DNA of 64,000 nucleotides from Muscardinus avellanarius (Eukaryota > Chordata > Mammalia > Rodentia > Gliridae). The DNA is taken from assembly GCA_963383645.1 (NCBI GenBank), contig OY726569.1:30771592-30835591 (forward strand), written 5' to 3'. Below, in pieces: positions 11,426-24,834 of this stretch. Every line of letters starts with the position of its first letter. The stretch's first letter is position 1. Position numbers and translations under genes: made by a program. The notes under the pieces are model-generated. The model was not told the DNA's origin, made no database searches, and saw only the letters and a list, made by a program, of their open reading frames with translations.

Positions 11426-12575
11426 TGAAGTTTGTCCCTCTACCTCCTTACGACCACATCTACTCTTAAGGCAATATAGGAAAAATGGCACAATTCCACT
11501 TGCTTCTGTTGCATGTCTCTCTGTTTCTTTTCTCCTGCCATGGAATTAAGTGTTTTGAAGCTCACAGAGAATATTTCTTAGATATCTTTGTGTGCAGCAA
11601 GGTGTGTTTTTCAGAAAGGGAGTTGAAACATATTCATTAACTTGAGGCATCTGTTGTAAATAGGATGCCTTACTCAAAAGTTGTGGCCCATCACACTGCT
11701 GAGTTAAATCTGGAAATGAGGCAGTCTCCTGAGGCAGAGAGAACAGTAATTCTCTCTAAATAGGCAGGAAGCATATTAATACCCAAATTTATTCAAGCAG
11801 TCTGAGAAGATGCTGTCAACCACAGCAACTAAAGTCAACTGCCTTTTGAATTCTAGTCTCTGGAGAGTACAGCAGAAATCAGTCTGGCTTCATTGATGCT
11901 ACCTGCACATCAGTTCCATGTAATGTGTACGTTTAAAAACACATATGCTGGCGTCTTTTATGTTAAGTGATTCAGAAGACGTTATTAAGAGAGGGACTTG
12001 AAATAAAGCCACGGCATTGGATTCAGTCACTATTAGAAAACACAAAAGAAAATTAAACTCATAGGAAAACGAGGGAAAAGAGTAAAGTATATTAAAAAGT
12101 GACATTAGAAGAGAAAGGAGAAGGAAAAAATTTAAAAGCACATAGACTATGCCAACTACTTAAATATCAACGTAATTTCATTTGATCATCCTAGACTTCA
12201 GGTTGTATGCTGGTAATTAAAAAGTTTAATTCTGTAGCTAGTAAAGAGGTATTCAAAAAGAATTTTCAGGGGCTACTTCTGATATAAAATACATAAAATA
12301 GATATTTGAAATGTAAAATAGTCATTCTATTTAGAAAGTAAGGCAGGAGGAAAATTGTCTCAAAACATAAATGATCAATAAAAATATGCCCACATATACT
12401 CAGTGCTGATAAAACTGATAAAACATGCTCATCGAAGGAAACTCTCTTAAGACAGAAGTTTTCTAACCATTTTTCTTGGGGAATTCCTACGCCATAATAA
12501 ATCTAACAACTTAGGAATAACTATACAATAGGTTATCCAAACAAACATAAAGGAAAGCCAATTTTAATTATGGGG

Positions 12576-12578
<3 letters not shown>

Positions 12579-12625
<47 letters not shown>
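12579..12625 (+). repeat. (CA)n microsatellite
   Basis: About 23 perfect units after 'tatggggaaa'. No SINE tail is visible next to this one. Confidence 0.95.
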
Positions 12626-12627
<2 letters not shown>

Positions 12628-14729
12628 ATAATGAATTTGGAGTCTAATAAAATAAACTTGTAAAAATTGGCAAGGGAATTTATTACATTAAATCTGTTAA
12701 CAGACTAAGAACATTAATACTCTCCTATTGTATGCCCAAGGTGTTCAATAATAATTTGTTTGCTAAGTAGATTAAAGGGCCCTATCCTACTTTCATGTAT
12801 GGAATTAAATTTCTTCACAAAATCACTTTCATGCGTAGGACTTAAGGTACACTTAAGTCTGGCTTAGTACTAGTAATGTTTGAATTAATTTTATTGCCTA
12901 CTAATATGTGGGATTCACTCAAGGAACCTTTTCTTTCCTTTTTCTACTTTTGTGACCATTTCATTGTTCAGTACTTTACTAGAGGACATAGCAAAACAAA
13001 GTCACTTGGAGGCCTGATTCCCTGGCAGCTCAGTCTCTTAGTACTAAAGACACTCAGCACCATGTACGCACTGTTCTGCTTGCCATGATGAGAGGCCCCA
13101 TCCTTCTCCCACCGGTGGGGATTCAGCTACATGGTGCTCATCATGCTTCAGAGGAGATTCTGCTTAGTACCGTGACTTGCACTAAATACTTTATAAATGA
13201 GTAATAATTTAAATAACAAGGGTGTTCCTATCTTTTATTTCTATAAACAGAGTGATTAAATGCAAAGTACCTAGTGAAACAAGTTGGTTCTTAATTCACA
13301 GACTCCATTAATTATCTAAGATTAATAGAAGATTAAGAGCAATAGCAGGCTCTTTATACGTAACACTGACTAATCAATACTAAGTCGCACCACTGCATTT
13401 CAATGTTAGACTACCTCTAGTATCCTCTTTTAAGATGTTTTTCCCAAAGGTTAAATTTCACTTGTCTTTGGGGTAATTACTAATCAGATAAATTCTTTTA
13501 AAAACTCTGGTTGCAGCAAGCCCTTCTACAGGCAGAGCTGTGAACCCATGCTGGGCCTATGGGACAGCTGCCTTTCACAAGTGCCTTTTTGGTGGTAGGT
13601 GCTATGGCAAGGTGCTACCTTCCTCAAAGGAAGATACTCTTATTTTACAGTTAAGGATATGAGTGCTCAGGGAGGTCAAGTTTACCCCAAATCACCCTGG
13701 TATTGGCCCCAAAGCTCTTAACGGCTTTGTCAGCACATCCCAAAGTGGTTCTGTGGGTTATAAAAGTGCTACAAGGAAAACTCAATTCTATAGTGAAACG
13801 ACTTTGGAAATATGATCTGATCTGGATCTTGTGGACGTTTGGAAAATCTTTAATAAGCTAACATAAACTGTGAATGTATAGCAGGTGGGGGATGGAGCAC
13901 GTATATGTGTGTTTGGGGGTACAATACAGTTTTTCAAACATATTTATTCATGAAGCCCCCATGCAGAGAGCGCAGAATTAGTGCCAGAAAATGTACGCCA
14001 AACTCTACTGACTCCTAAGTTAAAGGAGAAAAAAAAAAAATCCAAGCTGTCTTCATCAATTTAATAATAGATAGACAAGTCATGTAATTACATTTACAAA
14101 GCTTGCTTTATAGAGGCAGTGGAACAGATATAGCATACTCAATGGCAATTCCAGAATTATCTTTTAAGTTGGTGGCTAATTTCAGGGACCATGAAACTTG
14201 TTTGTTGCCTGGAGCTGGATGACAAAGAAAAATGGACTCAGCACTTAGAAACACTTTGTAAGCCCATAAACACCAAATCTACTTGACGGAGACCTTGGAG
14301 TTATCTGTTGTTGGAGTTACCAAAGAGAGAATGGATCATTTTATCAGGTACATGTCTTCTGTTGACTATGTTAAGGTGATTTAGTGGAACCCTAACAACC
14401 TAGGAAAAAGACCAGCGCCCCCTCCCTGTCCTACAGACATCTGTGAATTCATATTCTTCTCTCAACTCACAGCTCCAATATCCCCAATGACAAGGGTCAA
14501 TTATTTATATTTTATTCATGTCCCTCTCAGCAGTTAAATTCAAGATATGCAGAAAAATTCATCAATATATTTAGTATTCATTTAATCTTGGTTCTTATGG
14601 ATATGCTCTCACAAGAGGTATGGGGTATCAGATTAATGAATTCAAGGACACAGCTTTTGGTTCCATTTTGTTCAGAGAATTTCAGGCTCTCAGAAGGGTG
14701 GCTGAAGTGCAGCTTCAAGGAGGAACTTC

Positions 14730-14916
14730 TTTTTTTCTTTTGTGATACTGGGGACTGAAACCAGAGATATTTTGTTTCTGAGCTATATCCCCATCCCTTT
14801 TTTAAAATTTTTTATTTTTTGGAAACAAGGTCTTGCTTGGTTGCTGAAAGCCTGCGATCTTCCTATCTCAGCCTCTGAAGTACTGGGATTATAGGCATAT
14901 GCCACCATGCCCAGCT
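14730..14916 (-). repeat. B1-dID-type SINE
   Basis: The plus strand runs 'gtgatactggggactgaaac', 'tcctatctcagcctctgaag', 'tgccaccatgcccagct'. It is diverged, and no clear duplication was found. Confidence 0.85.
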
Positions 14917-15159
14917 AAGAAAGAATCCATGTTTTGAGGTTAAAAACCTTAAGTGGCTTTAGATTTGGTAAAGTAAATTTTGTTCTCCATCTCTTTGGTT
15001 AGATATGGCAACAAACCAGCTTTGATCTAAAGGTCTGTGCTTTTTACTACAGTTGGAAGATAGTGACTCTTACTTTAAGAACTATAATTTCAAGTCTTGG
15101 TATGTATGATTTGAAAATCCACTACCCAATGCGATGGGCTAAAGAATGAATTCTGTTCA

Positions 15160-15350
15160 ACATGAGGAGCCTGCTACTTTACCAGCTGTGCACCCTTGAA
15201 CAAATCACTTTCCCCTCTGTGTTTCAGCTTCTTCACATGTTCATGGAGATTAGTTAGAATGCCCCTGTTGTGAGGCATATTTAAATTAATGTACAAATGG
15301 GGTACTTTGAACCTTGTTCTGGCACACAGCAGCTACTCAATGTCAGCCAA
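15160..15350 (+). repeat. MIR-type ancient SINE
   Basis: It reads 'agctgtgcacccttgaacaa', 'tttcccctctgtgtttcagc', 'ttagttagaatgcccctgtt' and 'tctggcacacagcagctact', the order of MIR. Confidence 0.65.
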
Positions 15351-15669
15351 TACCAAAGAGATAAACCTCAGTTACCTGGCACTCAAGTTTCTGCTGGGCT
15401 TCCTATCTCAGCTCGTCTTTGTCTTTTTTCCCTGCTCCATGGACAGTCTTGAAGGAGGAGCCTTCTCCTACGACTGCCTCCCACACTTCCACCCCACTCT
15501 ATTATGACTTTTCTCAAACTCCCCAGGACCGGGTCTCTGGACCACAAGTTCACTGATTACTCATTTTGAGGGCTGCTCTTTTTGGGGGGGCTTCTAGAAT
15601 ATACCATTCTTGATTTCCCCAGTCACTTTGAATATTCCCTTCATTTGTTTTCTGGTTAGGTGTACAAGC

Positions 15670-15865
15670 TCAGAAAGATCTGGCTTTGAGTCTGGCTCTG
15701 CCAAATGCCAGCTTGTTGGCCTCAGGTAAGTCACGCTCTCTGAACATCCAGTTTCTTATCAATATAATGGTGATACTACTTTTAGTAGATACTGCAGTAT
15801 CTACTTTCAATAGGGTTTATTGTGAGAATCAAGTAAAACAGATGCTTGGTCTAGTGCTAGTGCTG
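15670..15865 (+). repeat. MIR-type ancient SINE
   Basis: It reads 'gatctggctttgagtctggc', 'ctcaggtaagtcacgctctc', 'tttattgtgagaatcaagta' and 'tgcttggtctagtgc'. This is a second MIR within 600 bp, same strand. Confidence 0.65.
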
Positions 15866-18499
15866 CAGTACCAGTTCAACACCCACTGTGTCATCAGTCA
15901 CAGCTGATTCATTTCACACGTTATAGAACATACATGTGCTCAAAGCTACTTGTGTCTGCTTCACAAATTATTCCTTACTATTCTCTCTCTCTCTCCCTCC
16001 CCTCCTGCTCCTCCTGAATTGACAGTGTGTTTATCCCTTCTCCCATACTCAGCCTTTAGCTTTAACCTCTCTATCATATCCCATAGCCAAGTGTTGGTGG
16101 GGCCCAGGCCTTCTGCCTCAGCAAGGACACTCACTCCTCTGGCTCTGGTCCCCATGGCACTTCAGGTTCTGTGCAGGTCTTACTCGACAACCATGGCAGC
16201 CTGGATGGTTTCCCTGCCACTGGTCCTTGAGTTCTCCAGCACCTCCTCATCTCCACACTACTAGCTGCATCAGACACTGACTTGTTTCAGCGCTTTGCTG
16301 GTTCTTCTATAGCATGACATAATCAACCAGACAGGGCCCTTTTGGTCTAGTTTCAGACTGCTCACCTACAACCCTGCACAGCGCTCTCACCTTTATCTAC
16401 TGCCTCAGTGTTTCTTTAAAATTTTAGAAAAAATTAAAAAGTCTTCTCAGTTTCTTACTATAGGTAGGGCAGGACATTTAAGAAATAAATTTGGAAAACC
16501 ACTAATTTGAATAAAAAGCTTAACAAGGAACATTTTGTCTACTTCTGTTTCTAACAGTCCGCACATCAGCAGTACCACTTTTTTTTTCAGTGTCAGAACT
16601 CAAATACAAAGATAGTACTCAGATTTAGTGTCTAGAAATATTTAATAATTTCTGTTAGAAGATAGCAAAGTTCTCTGGAAAGTAGTGGATTCTATGCTTT
16701 AGGGCAAGAAAAACCTCAGATAGGCCTGAAATATCTTATTAACTGCCAGACAGCAAGAATGCCTTCAAGATAGTAGACATAGTGCTAAAAGGGAAAAAAA
16801 AGCCCATCTAAAGTGGATCCTATGAGGCAAACTGTGACATTTAAAATATCAGTATTAATAAAAGTTATTATGAAGATAATTATAGTAATTTTATATAGCA
16901 TTGTAGTAGAAGATATAACTTTTTAATAAGAAGTTACTATAAAACATACAGAAATGAAGTTTAAATACAAAACAATCATAACTGTAGACTTTATTTTATT
17001 GATTTTAATTAGCGAGAATATTGACATATTTGGTTATTTAATTTCTTTTAAGTATTTGCTCATATCTGAAGTTATACATCTGTCTCTATGTATGAATAAC
17101 AATGGGTAAAGGCAGGAAATTATGAGTAAGCCAAGGAATTTCAGAAAGAACAGAGACTGTCATCACAGAAGGGGCTGATGAGCATTAGCGGTTAAACACA
17201 ACCACTTAACAGAAAGAGTGATGGAGATGTATTCCAAGTAGTGTGTGTGTTCTCTTCTTCAGAAATGGATGATTAGCATAGATTATACCTCTCAGGGAAA
17301 GGAAGATATAGAGAACATAACAAATTACAATGAGATATTATTGAAGCAACTGTATGTTTTCATTAATGCTAACATACTAGATTGATGTACAGTAAGCATG
17401 TGGTGGAAAATTATGTAATACCAGCCATGTCAGGCAAAAGTTGCTGTGTTCTGGGGGAAACCTCACCAGGTTGGAAGCACTGGCTACCTGTGAAACACAT
17501 GGCCTTAAGCAGAGCCCGTGATGTGAAACATTAAGTTTAGTGAGAAAAAAGGACCCAGTGAGATCCAGGGACTCAAGTTCAAATCCCCTGAGGAGGAGAG
17601 ACCAGGCCCTGTGCCCCCTCCAAAATCAGTGCTTGAAAACCTGATTTCCCCAGAGTCAGGAAATATGAACATAAGTACTTTGATTGAACTTGGAAGATCT
17701 ATGAGGAAGTTAAGAAATAGTGAAGACATAAATTGAACTCAAAGTGTTGTTAGTTTATAATAGGCTTAAATAAAATATCCCTTTAAGTATTGCAATTGTT
17801 AATTTTGCACGTTTTATCTGTTTAAATTATCTAAAGAATCCAAAGTAATCAGTCCTATTAAACTGTGATTATGACTTAAATTGTTTAAGGGAATTTAATG
17901 AACTAAGTTTCATAAACAGTGTTTAAAAGTTTAAGGTTTGATTTTCCAAGTTGTGTAGAAATATTTAATAAGTTGAGCGTGAAACACAGTGAAAATAAAA
18001 GTGTTTTTTCTTCATGCACAAAATCCCATCAGTCTTGAAGGAATATAATTAATACTCTTAAACAAACATCTCTTTTCTTTCCTCTGACACTTTGCACATT
18101 CTGGTTATTCAACCAGTAATGCCTTTTCCTCCCTCTGTCACCTGGTAATTCACACTTATCATAAGTCATTCAACCTTTGCAAATTTCCTTGATTGTTTAT
18201 TTCTTAAAATTTGGAGGGGCACCTATTATTTGTAGCAGGTACAGGAACTGGCTGGGAACACAGTCATAGGTAAAATATACATATTCTCACATACCCAATT
18301 CTCTCCCCATGCCAGGCAAGTGCCTTCCAGTCTACAAGAGAGCCAGAGTATGTCTATGTTAAACAAATATGTGTAGAAGATATATACACATAAATTATTA
18401 AAACATACTAAAAATTGCCAGGTAGGTAAGCAATTAATACACTAAAAATTGGTCAAGCAGTTAAACAATTAAAATAACGTCAGGCAGTTAGCAAATAAA
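15866..18499. other. Unique AT-rich intron
   Basis: No confident feature. 16780-18060 is very AT-rich with many TTAA/ATTA words, and no repeat was recognised. Confidence 0.5.
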
Positions 18500-19050
18500 T
18501 CATGCTGCGTTCATGGGTAGGGCACTGACTTTGGGTCTGTTGGGAAGACATTCCTTACGAGCTAAATTTTAAGATGTGAAGAGGAAGAGATAAACTGGGA
18601 CAAAGTCCACATGTAAACCTTGAAAGGGGAAAACAACCTGTGTTCCAAGACTGGAAGAAGACTGGAGTCTCTAGAAAAGGGTGTGGCTTGAGACACAGGA
18701 GAGAAATAAACAGGAGTCAGATTATACAGGGGTGTTTAGATATATTTTAAGTGTAACTGGAAACCACTTCAGGGCTTTAAAACAGGAGTAACCTGGACTG
18801 GGGTAGATTTTGAAGTGATTATTTTGCCTTTGTCTGTGAAAGGGGCAAGAAAGGAAAAAAATAAAGAATGGTTAAGAAGGCATTGCAATAAGTCAACAAA
18901 GAGATAAAGGTGGTTTATGCTAGGATGATGTCAGTGAAGATAAGTGAAAAGATTTAAGATATGTATTGATGGACTGAATATGGGAAAGGAGAGAAAGGAA
19001 GACTGTTAAGACAATCCCAGGTTTCTGGCTTAAGAAATTGGATAGATAGT
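18500..19050 (+). repeat. Possible ancient interspersed repeat, family not named
   Basis: The text runs through 'actggaaaccacttcagggc', 'tttaaaacaggagtaacctg', 'aaggcattgcaataagtcaa', 'gtattgatggactgaatatg' and 'acaatcccaggtttctggct'. That order recurs in many mammalian genomes, but I cannot recall the family name with confidence. Confidence 0.4.
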
Positions 19051-19654
19051 GATACAGCTAATAAGATAAAAAATACTGTCAGTAAAACAAATTTCCTTGG
19101 AGAATGAAAGATATGAGAATCAAATATTTCATTTTTTATAAAGTTATGTTTGTTACTTATGAGTTAGCCAAGTGGAGGCAACAAAGCAAATAGATATTTC
19201 TATCTGAAGCTTTGTTTGAAAGTCTGGGAGAGACATAAAGTTTGTAAGTCATCAGGATAAGGAGTGGGTGGGACAGATAAGTGTGCAGGGATCAACACTA
19301 AAGAGAAAGGGCAGGGCCGGCAAGCCCTTCCTCTCAGAATTGTAACATTTAGAGGAAGGTGAAGTAAATGTTCCTGCAAAAGAGACTGAGAAGAAACATC
19401 CCAAAAAGCAGAAGAAAGAGCAAGAGGATTTGACATAGTGAAAGTTAAGTGAGGACAAGTTACCAAAGGGGCAGTAATAAGAGTGCTGAGCTAATTTAAT
19501 AGGGAAAACAAATGGCACTAGGATAACTGGATAGCCTTATGCAAACAAATGAAGTCGGACCCCTACATTATAATATACAAATTTAACATAAACTAGATTC
19601 AAGACCCCAATCTAATAGCTAATCTTTAAAACTCTTACAGGGACTCATTGGCAA

Positions 19655-19715
19655 AAATCTCCTTTTATACTTTTGCTAGTGCATTGCAGTTATATATCTT
19701 AGTAAGGTTCAGTGT

Positions 19716-19756
<41 letters not shown>

Positions 19757-20082
19757 CTCTTGGTGTATTTCCTTCTGCATCTCACCCCACTCTTCCCTCC
19801 CTCCCTGTACATGTTAGTAAAATTGGTACTAACACCTTCATATAGAGGTAGTGTTACTAGTGTTATTACTTTCATATTATATAGATAGTAATACCTTCAT
19901 ATTACCATAGTATTATTTATTTAAACTGTTTCCTTCCTCAAGTCTCTTCCTTAACTTCCTTCTACTATTCTACTGTTTATTCTCCACATTATTTAAAGTT
20001 TCCTGTTTTCTCTCTAGTTTCTACATATGAAAAAATAATACAACCCTTGACTTTATGAGACTAGCTGATCTCACTTAGCACA
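19655..20082 (-). mobile_element. LINE-1 3' segment of a 5'-inverted insertion
   Basis: Starting at the left the plus strand shows 'ctagtgcattgcagttatat', the complement of the L1 tail. It then has a (CA)n run and ends 'gatctcacttagcacaca' at 20082. On the minus strand this is the stretch that starts just after ORF2's '...ttatgctaagtgagatc'. Confidence 0.75.
19717..19756 (+). repeat. (AC)n microsatellite within L1 3' UTR
   Basis: About 20 AC units inside the minus-strand L1 tail, after 'ttcagtgtga'. Confidence 0.95.
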
Positions 20083-21190
20083 CAGAAAGCAATGGAATAG
20101 AACAGAAGACACAGAGACAAATACTCATATTTATAGCCAGTTGATTTTGAACAAAGGAGCCAAAAACATATGTGGGGGTGGAGGGGAGGCAGCATTTTTA
20201 AACAAATAGAGCTGGAAAAACTAGATAGGCATATGTAGAAGAATTAAATTAGGCCCCTATCTCTCATCCTGCATAAAATTCAACACAAGATGGATCAAAG
20301 ACCTAGAAATAAGACCAAAACTTTTCCAATTACTAGAAAACATAGGACCAACTTTTCATCATATAGGCACTGGTAGACACTTTCTCAATAAGACCCCAAG
20401 GCTCAGGAAATAAAACTGAGAATTAATAAATGGAGTGGCATCAAATTCAAAAGCTTCTGTGCAGTAAAGGAAACCATCAAGAGTCTGAAGAGAGAGCCTC
20501 GAGACCAGGAGATAATCTTTGTCAGCCATTCTTCTGATAGAGGACTAACATCTAGAACATATAAAGATCTTAAAAACTTAATACCAAAATAAACAAGTAT
20601 ACAAAATAAACAAGAACACCAAATAAACAAGTAACCCAACCAAACAGGCAACTGAACTGAATAGACACTTCTCAAAAGAAAAAATACAAATGACCAATAA
20701 ATATGTAAAAAAAAATGTTCAACATCATTAGCAATCAGGAAACTGCAAATCAAAACTACACAGAGATTCCATCTAATCCCAATTAGAATAGCAATCATCA
20801 AGAATACAAACAATAATAAATGCTGATGAGGATGTGGGGAAATAGGAACCCTTAAAAACACTAAGAGTGCCTGGGTGGGGTGGACTGTAAATTAGTACAA
20901 CCACAATGGAGCTTAGTCATTGCGGAGGTTCCTCAAAAGAAGAACTACTTTATAACCCAGCTATCTCACTCCTCAGCATCTTTCCAAAAGAATTAAAGTT
21001 AGAATACTAAAGTGATATATGGATACCCATGTTTACAACAGCATAATTCACAGTAGCCAAATTATGGAATTAATCCATGTGTCTGTAATAAATGAATGGA
21101 TAACAAAAATGTCACACACACAAACACACATACTGGAATTTTACTGAGCCAGTAAAAAAGAACAAAATCATGTCATTTTCAGGAGAACAT
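20083..21190 (+). mobile_element. LINE-1 ORF2 3' segment, inverted partner of 19655-20082
   Basis: The plus strand reads in L1 order: 'gaatagaacagaagacacag', 'gatggatcaaagacctagaa', 'cagtaaaggaaaccatcaag', 'acacttctcaaaagaaaaa', 'gctgatgaggatgtgg', 'ccagctatctcactcctcag' and 'aacaaaatcatgtcattttc'. It ends just before the point where the minus-strand segment begins. The long minus-strand frame at 20403-20861 is antisense to it. Confidence 0.8.
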
Positions 21191-21235
21191 CATGTGAACA
21201 TCTTCATGATCATACTTTGGGCAACAGTGTCTTAG

Positions 21236-21295
21236 ACATAACCTAAAGCACAAGCAACAACAACAAAAAATGGACTTCATCAAAACCTGAAAAGA
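21236..21295 (+). mobile_element. Short LINE-1 ORF2 fragment
   Basis: It reads 'aaagcacaagcaacaacaac' then 'ggacttcatcaaaacc', which is ORF2 text. It could be a remnant of a separate older L1. Confidence 0.5.
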
Positions 21296-22559
21296 AGGCT
21301 GTATTTCTTCTTCCAGGTGTCCTTAGTAGTTTACTTCTGCCTTTACCACTATATTTAATATATTATATTGTAATTATTAGTTTTCAACTGATTGATTAGT
21401 CAGTTAAACCCGAGTTTCTTTAATTTCCTTAACTGTGTACATCCCACTTGTAATCTTGGTGTCAAGCAGAGTAATTTGGGTCATTCATCACACTTAGTCA
21501 GTGGCTGGTGCTAGTCTATGAACAAAATGTTAAAAATAGGGAAAAACAAAGCAGATAAGAAATATAAAAAGTGCTTACTAAGAAGAAAGAGTATACCAAG
21601 GTTAACTTATTAACATGAGATGGGGAATTAAGTGGTTTGGGAATAAGACAATAGAAGAATAAATTATTTGAGGCTCTTAGGAGTAAAGAAGGATCTCTTC
21701 TACCATAAGAAAAAACAATTTTATTGTGCTCTTTGACTTAAGAAAATATGTATATAACATTTAGAATGTGTCCAGCACCAATGGATTCTTAGAGAATTTT
21801 TACTTCAGAATAACTCAAAAGTAAATCTCAAAGTACTATGATGAAGCGATGAAGTTCTTTGGGCACTGTGCATGGCTTCTGAAAATCAAACAAGCAAGCA
21901 CTACCCTTGCTTTATACTGGAAAGCAATATAGGATCATCAAGTTTCTTCTGACAGAGAAATGTAGCCGGGGGTAAGGAAAAGGATTCACTCAAGAACACA
22001 CCTCAAATGGTGCAGCTGGTCAGAGAAGTCAAGTCTGCTCACTTTGACCTCAGTCAGGATTTTACTTCACTCATGGTCATAAGCCTTTTGTTTGAAACAT
22101 CTCTAAAATTTAAGGAAAAAACAAACAGTGAAAGCCCCAAATCTAGCAACTGATATTTTAAAAAATGGAAGTTTTGTCCTCCTTGGCAAATGTTACTCCT
22201 CCCTTTTGGAGAAGCTCATCCTGGCTAGCACGCAATATATGGGTTTGTGATTTCAGAATATGATACTACCTAGCTTTGAGTTCATAATCATAAAATCCAA
22301 CAGAAAAAAGGAGGCATTTCCATAGAAAATGTATACTTATGATCTTTCATGCCAACCTGTGTGGTCTAAAATGAGTGAAGAATTGTGAAAAAAAATTTCA
22401 ATTTTTAAGTGGTTTTCTGTTTGAGAGTTCAGTTCTTAAATGACAACATGGTATCAACTATGCATGGGACACTTCTTAACTCAAAGGAGAAATGAGACAG
22501 ATGAATTCTCACAAAAAGCAGATAACATTGATGCTAAATTTCAGGTGAAATATGCTGGT
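21296..22559. other. Unique intronic stretch
   Basis: Nothing recognised. It joins the repeat-free block that follows without a visible boundary. Confidence 0.5.
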
Positions 22560-23225
22560 TATAATACGAGAAATCTCCTATTATAGTCACCAAGGTCACA
22601 TTATTATCAGGCTAGGTCATTATTACTGTAGTTAAATCCTGATGTTTGTAAAAATAATGAGAACCAAACCAGCCCTGGCCTTGGCCTGTTTCCCTTTGTA
22701 TTGGCAACTGAACATTTTCAAGCTCAGGTCAATTATCCCTCAGACACAGATCATGGAACGTCAGTTTCTCTTTCTGACATTTTCCGTGCTGGCAATCACA
22801 TAATTTTGAGAACCACTTATTTCTTATTTTAATTTGGCGGATGCAACACTGAGACTCTCAGCTCATTGACAGATCGGGCATATGATGATGAATAACTGGC
22901 TGTGCTAACAAATGTCAAGTCCCATTTCTGTCCAGGTTGATGGTTGTATGGGAGATTTTTGCCATCTCTCTGGAATCACGCTTAACACTTCTGAAATTGC
23001 TATGAAATCCCAATGGGTTTTATGAGTATTCATTAGTCATTCTGTGGTCTTAATGTATTTTGTTTGATTACTAATGAATTCCTGTGACACATTTTACTTC
23101 CTAAGAAGGCTGCTGTGAAAATTCCTGCCACTGGTCATTAAAACCCACTGCAATTATCAGCAATGGAATCAAATTACTATCAATTAACAGAGAGGAGTTA
23201 ATCCACACGGCACTATTTTAAACAC
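22560..23225. other. Repeat-free block, candidate conserved non-coding element
   Basis: About 665 bp without recognisable repeats, lying between L1 sequences. It is rich in homeodomain-like ATTA/TAAT cores ('ttactaatgaattcctgtga', 'ggtcattaaaacccactgca', 'tactatcaattaacagagag'), and the sequence is complex rather than simple AT. Conservation cannot be judged from one genome. Confidence 0.35.
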
Positions 23226-24129
23226 AGGCATCTTGTTTTTTTTGTATTTTTATTAGTGCATTGTAATTATACATCATAGTGAGGTTCAAAGTCATACAAA
23301 CAAACATGCACACAGGTTTTGGTGTGTTTCCTTTCAGGTCCTACTCCACTCTCCACCCTCCCCATACATAACAGTGAGGCTGATAGTGATATCTTCACAT
23401 GTGGGATCAGTGTAATATTAATGATTTCTTTCATCAGTTCTTCCTTTTCCTCTCCCCACCTTCCTCCCTCTATTTCTTCCACTATTCTACTAGTAACTCT
23501 CCTCAATTATCGAAAGCCCCTTATGTTTCCTATTTTCTCTCTAGTTTCCACATAAGAGAGAAAACATTTGGCCCTTGACTTTCTGAAACTGGCGGATCTC
23601 ACTTAGCCTAATCTCTAATTCCATTCATTTTCCTGAAAATGGCATAATTTTGTGTCTTATGGCTGAGTAAAATTCTATTGTGTTTCACATATTTTTGTTA
23701 GCCATTAGTCTGGTGACAGACACTTAGGTTGTTTCTATAATTTGGCTATTGTGCATTCTGCTGCCATAAACACAGATATGCATGTGTCATTATAGAATTC
23801 TGACTTTAATTCTTTTGGAAAAATACCAAGGAATGAAATAGCTGGGTCATATGGTGGTTCCGTTCCTAGCCTTTGAGGAACTGCCGCACTGATCTTAGTG
23901 GTTGTATTAATTTGCAATCCCACCAACAGTGTATAAGAGTTCCTATTTCCCCACATCCCCATTAACATTGATTATTGTTTGTATTCTTGATGATTACCAT
24001 TCGAACTGAAGTTAGATGAAAAATCAGTGTAATTTTGATTTGCATTTCCCTGATTGCTAATGATATTGAACATTTTTTCTTGCCCATTTATTTTTCTTTT
24101 TTTGTGAAGTGTCTATTCAGTGCAATGTC

Positions 24130-24277
24130 CCAATTTTTTATTTTTTATTTTGAAACAAGATCTCACTGAGTTGCAAAGGGCCTCACTAAGTAGCCGAGGC
24201 TGTCTGCGAACCGTGATCCTCCTGTCTCAGCCTCCCAAATCCTGGGATTACAAGCATGCACTACCACGCCTGGCTAT
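24130..24277 (-). repeat. SINE nested in L1
   Basis: The plus strand runs 'ttattttgaaacaagatctc', 'cctcactaagtagccgaggc' and 'actaccacgcctggct'. The ID tail is missing, so the copy is 5' complete but 3' short. L1 text resumes on both sides. Confidence 0.8.
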
Positions 24278-24669
24278 ATCTATGCAATACTTAACATTAT
24301 TGAATTTAAAACGGTTATACTGTATTGTTAGCTTTAAATAGTAGACAATTATTTGTCTATTACTCTTAATAGTTTGATTTGCTGCACAGAAGCTTTTCAA
24401 TTTAATTACATCCCATTTATTGATTCTTAGTGTTTTTTTCTGAGTTTTAGGGGTCTTAATGAGGAAGTCACTACTAGTGCCTATATGTTGAAGAGTTAGT
24501 CCTGCGGTTTTTCCCCCCAATAATTGCATTGTTTCTGGTCTAATTTCTAGGTCTTTATCTACTGTGAGCTGACTCCTTTTCAGGGTGAGAGAGTGGGGTC
24601 TAATTCCATTATTTTACACATGTATATTGAGTTTTCCAAGCACCACTGTTGAAAATGACAGTTTTAATG

Positions 24670-24834
24670 GAGGAGCTACATCCGAATATGTGTAAAAGTA
24701 TGAATGTAGCATGGTTAACCTGGACACTCATTGTTGGGAGGGAGGGAGGTAGGAACAGGGTGCCAAGCACAGTTTGAATGTATGCCAATTTCAATATGAT
24801 CCACATAAAAATAAAAAAATAAATTAAAAAAAGA
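24670..24834 (+). mobile_element. Retro-inserted element with poly-A tail, probable L1 3' end of another subfamily
   Basis: It is flanked by AAAATGACAGTTTTAAT (about 24653) and AAAAGACAGTTTTTAAT (about 24834), close to a target-site duplication. It contains a G-rich 'gttgggagggagggaggtag' and an A-rich end. Confidence 0.5.

Larger units (their letters stand above)
10670..14729. other. Mostly unique AT-rich intron
   Basis: Apart from the MIR at 11280 and the CA run at 12579, I see no exon, tRNA-like sequence or young transposon. 13620-13720 has a faint ancient-repeat look. Confidence 0.5.

Noticed and set aside
20403..20861. 152-codon minus-strand open frame
   Set aside because: It is antisense to L1 ORF2 text on the plus strand and has no protein likeness of its own.
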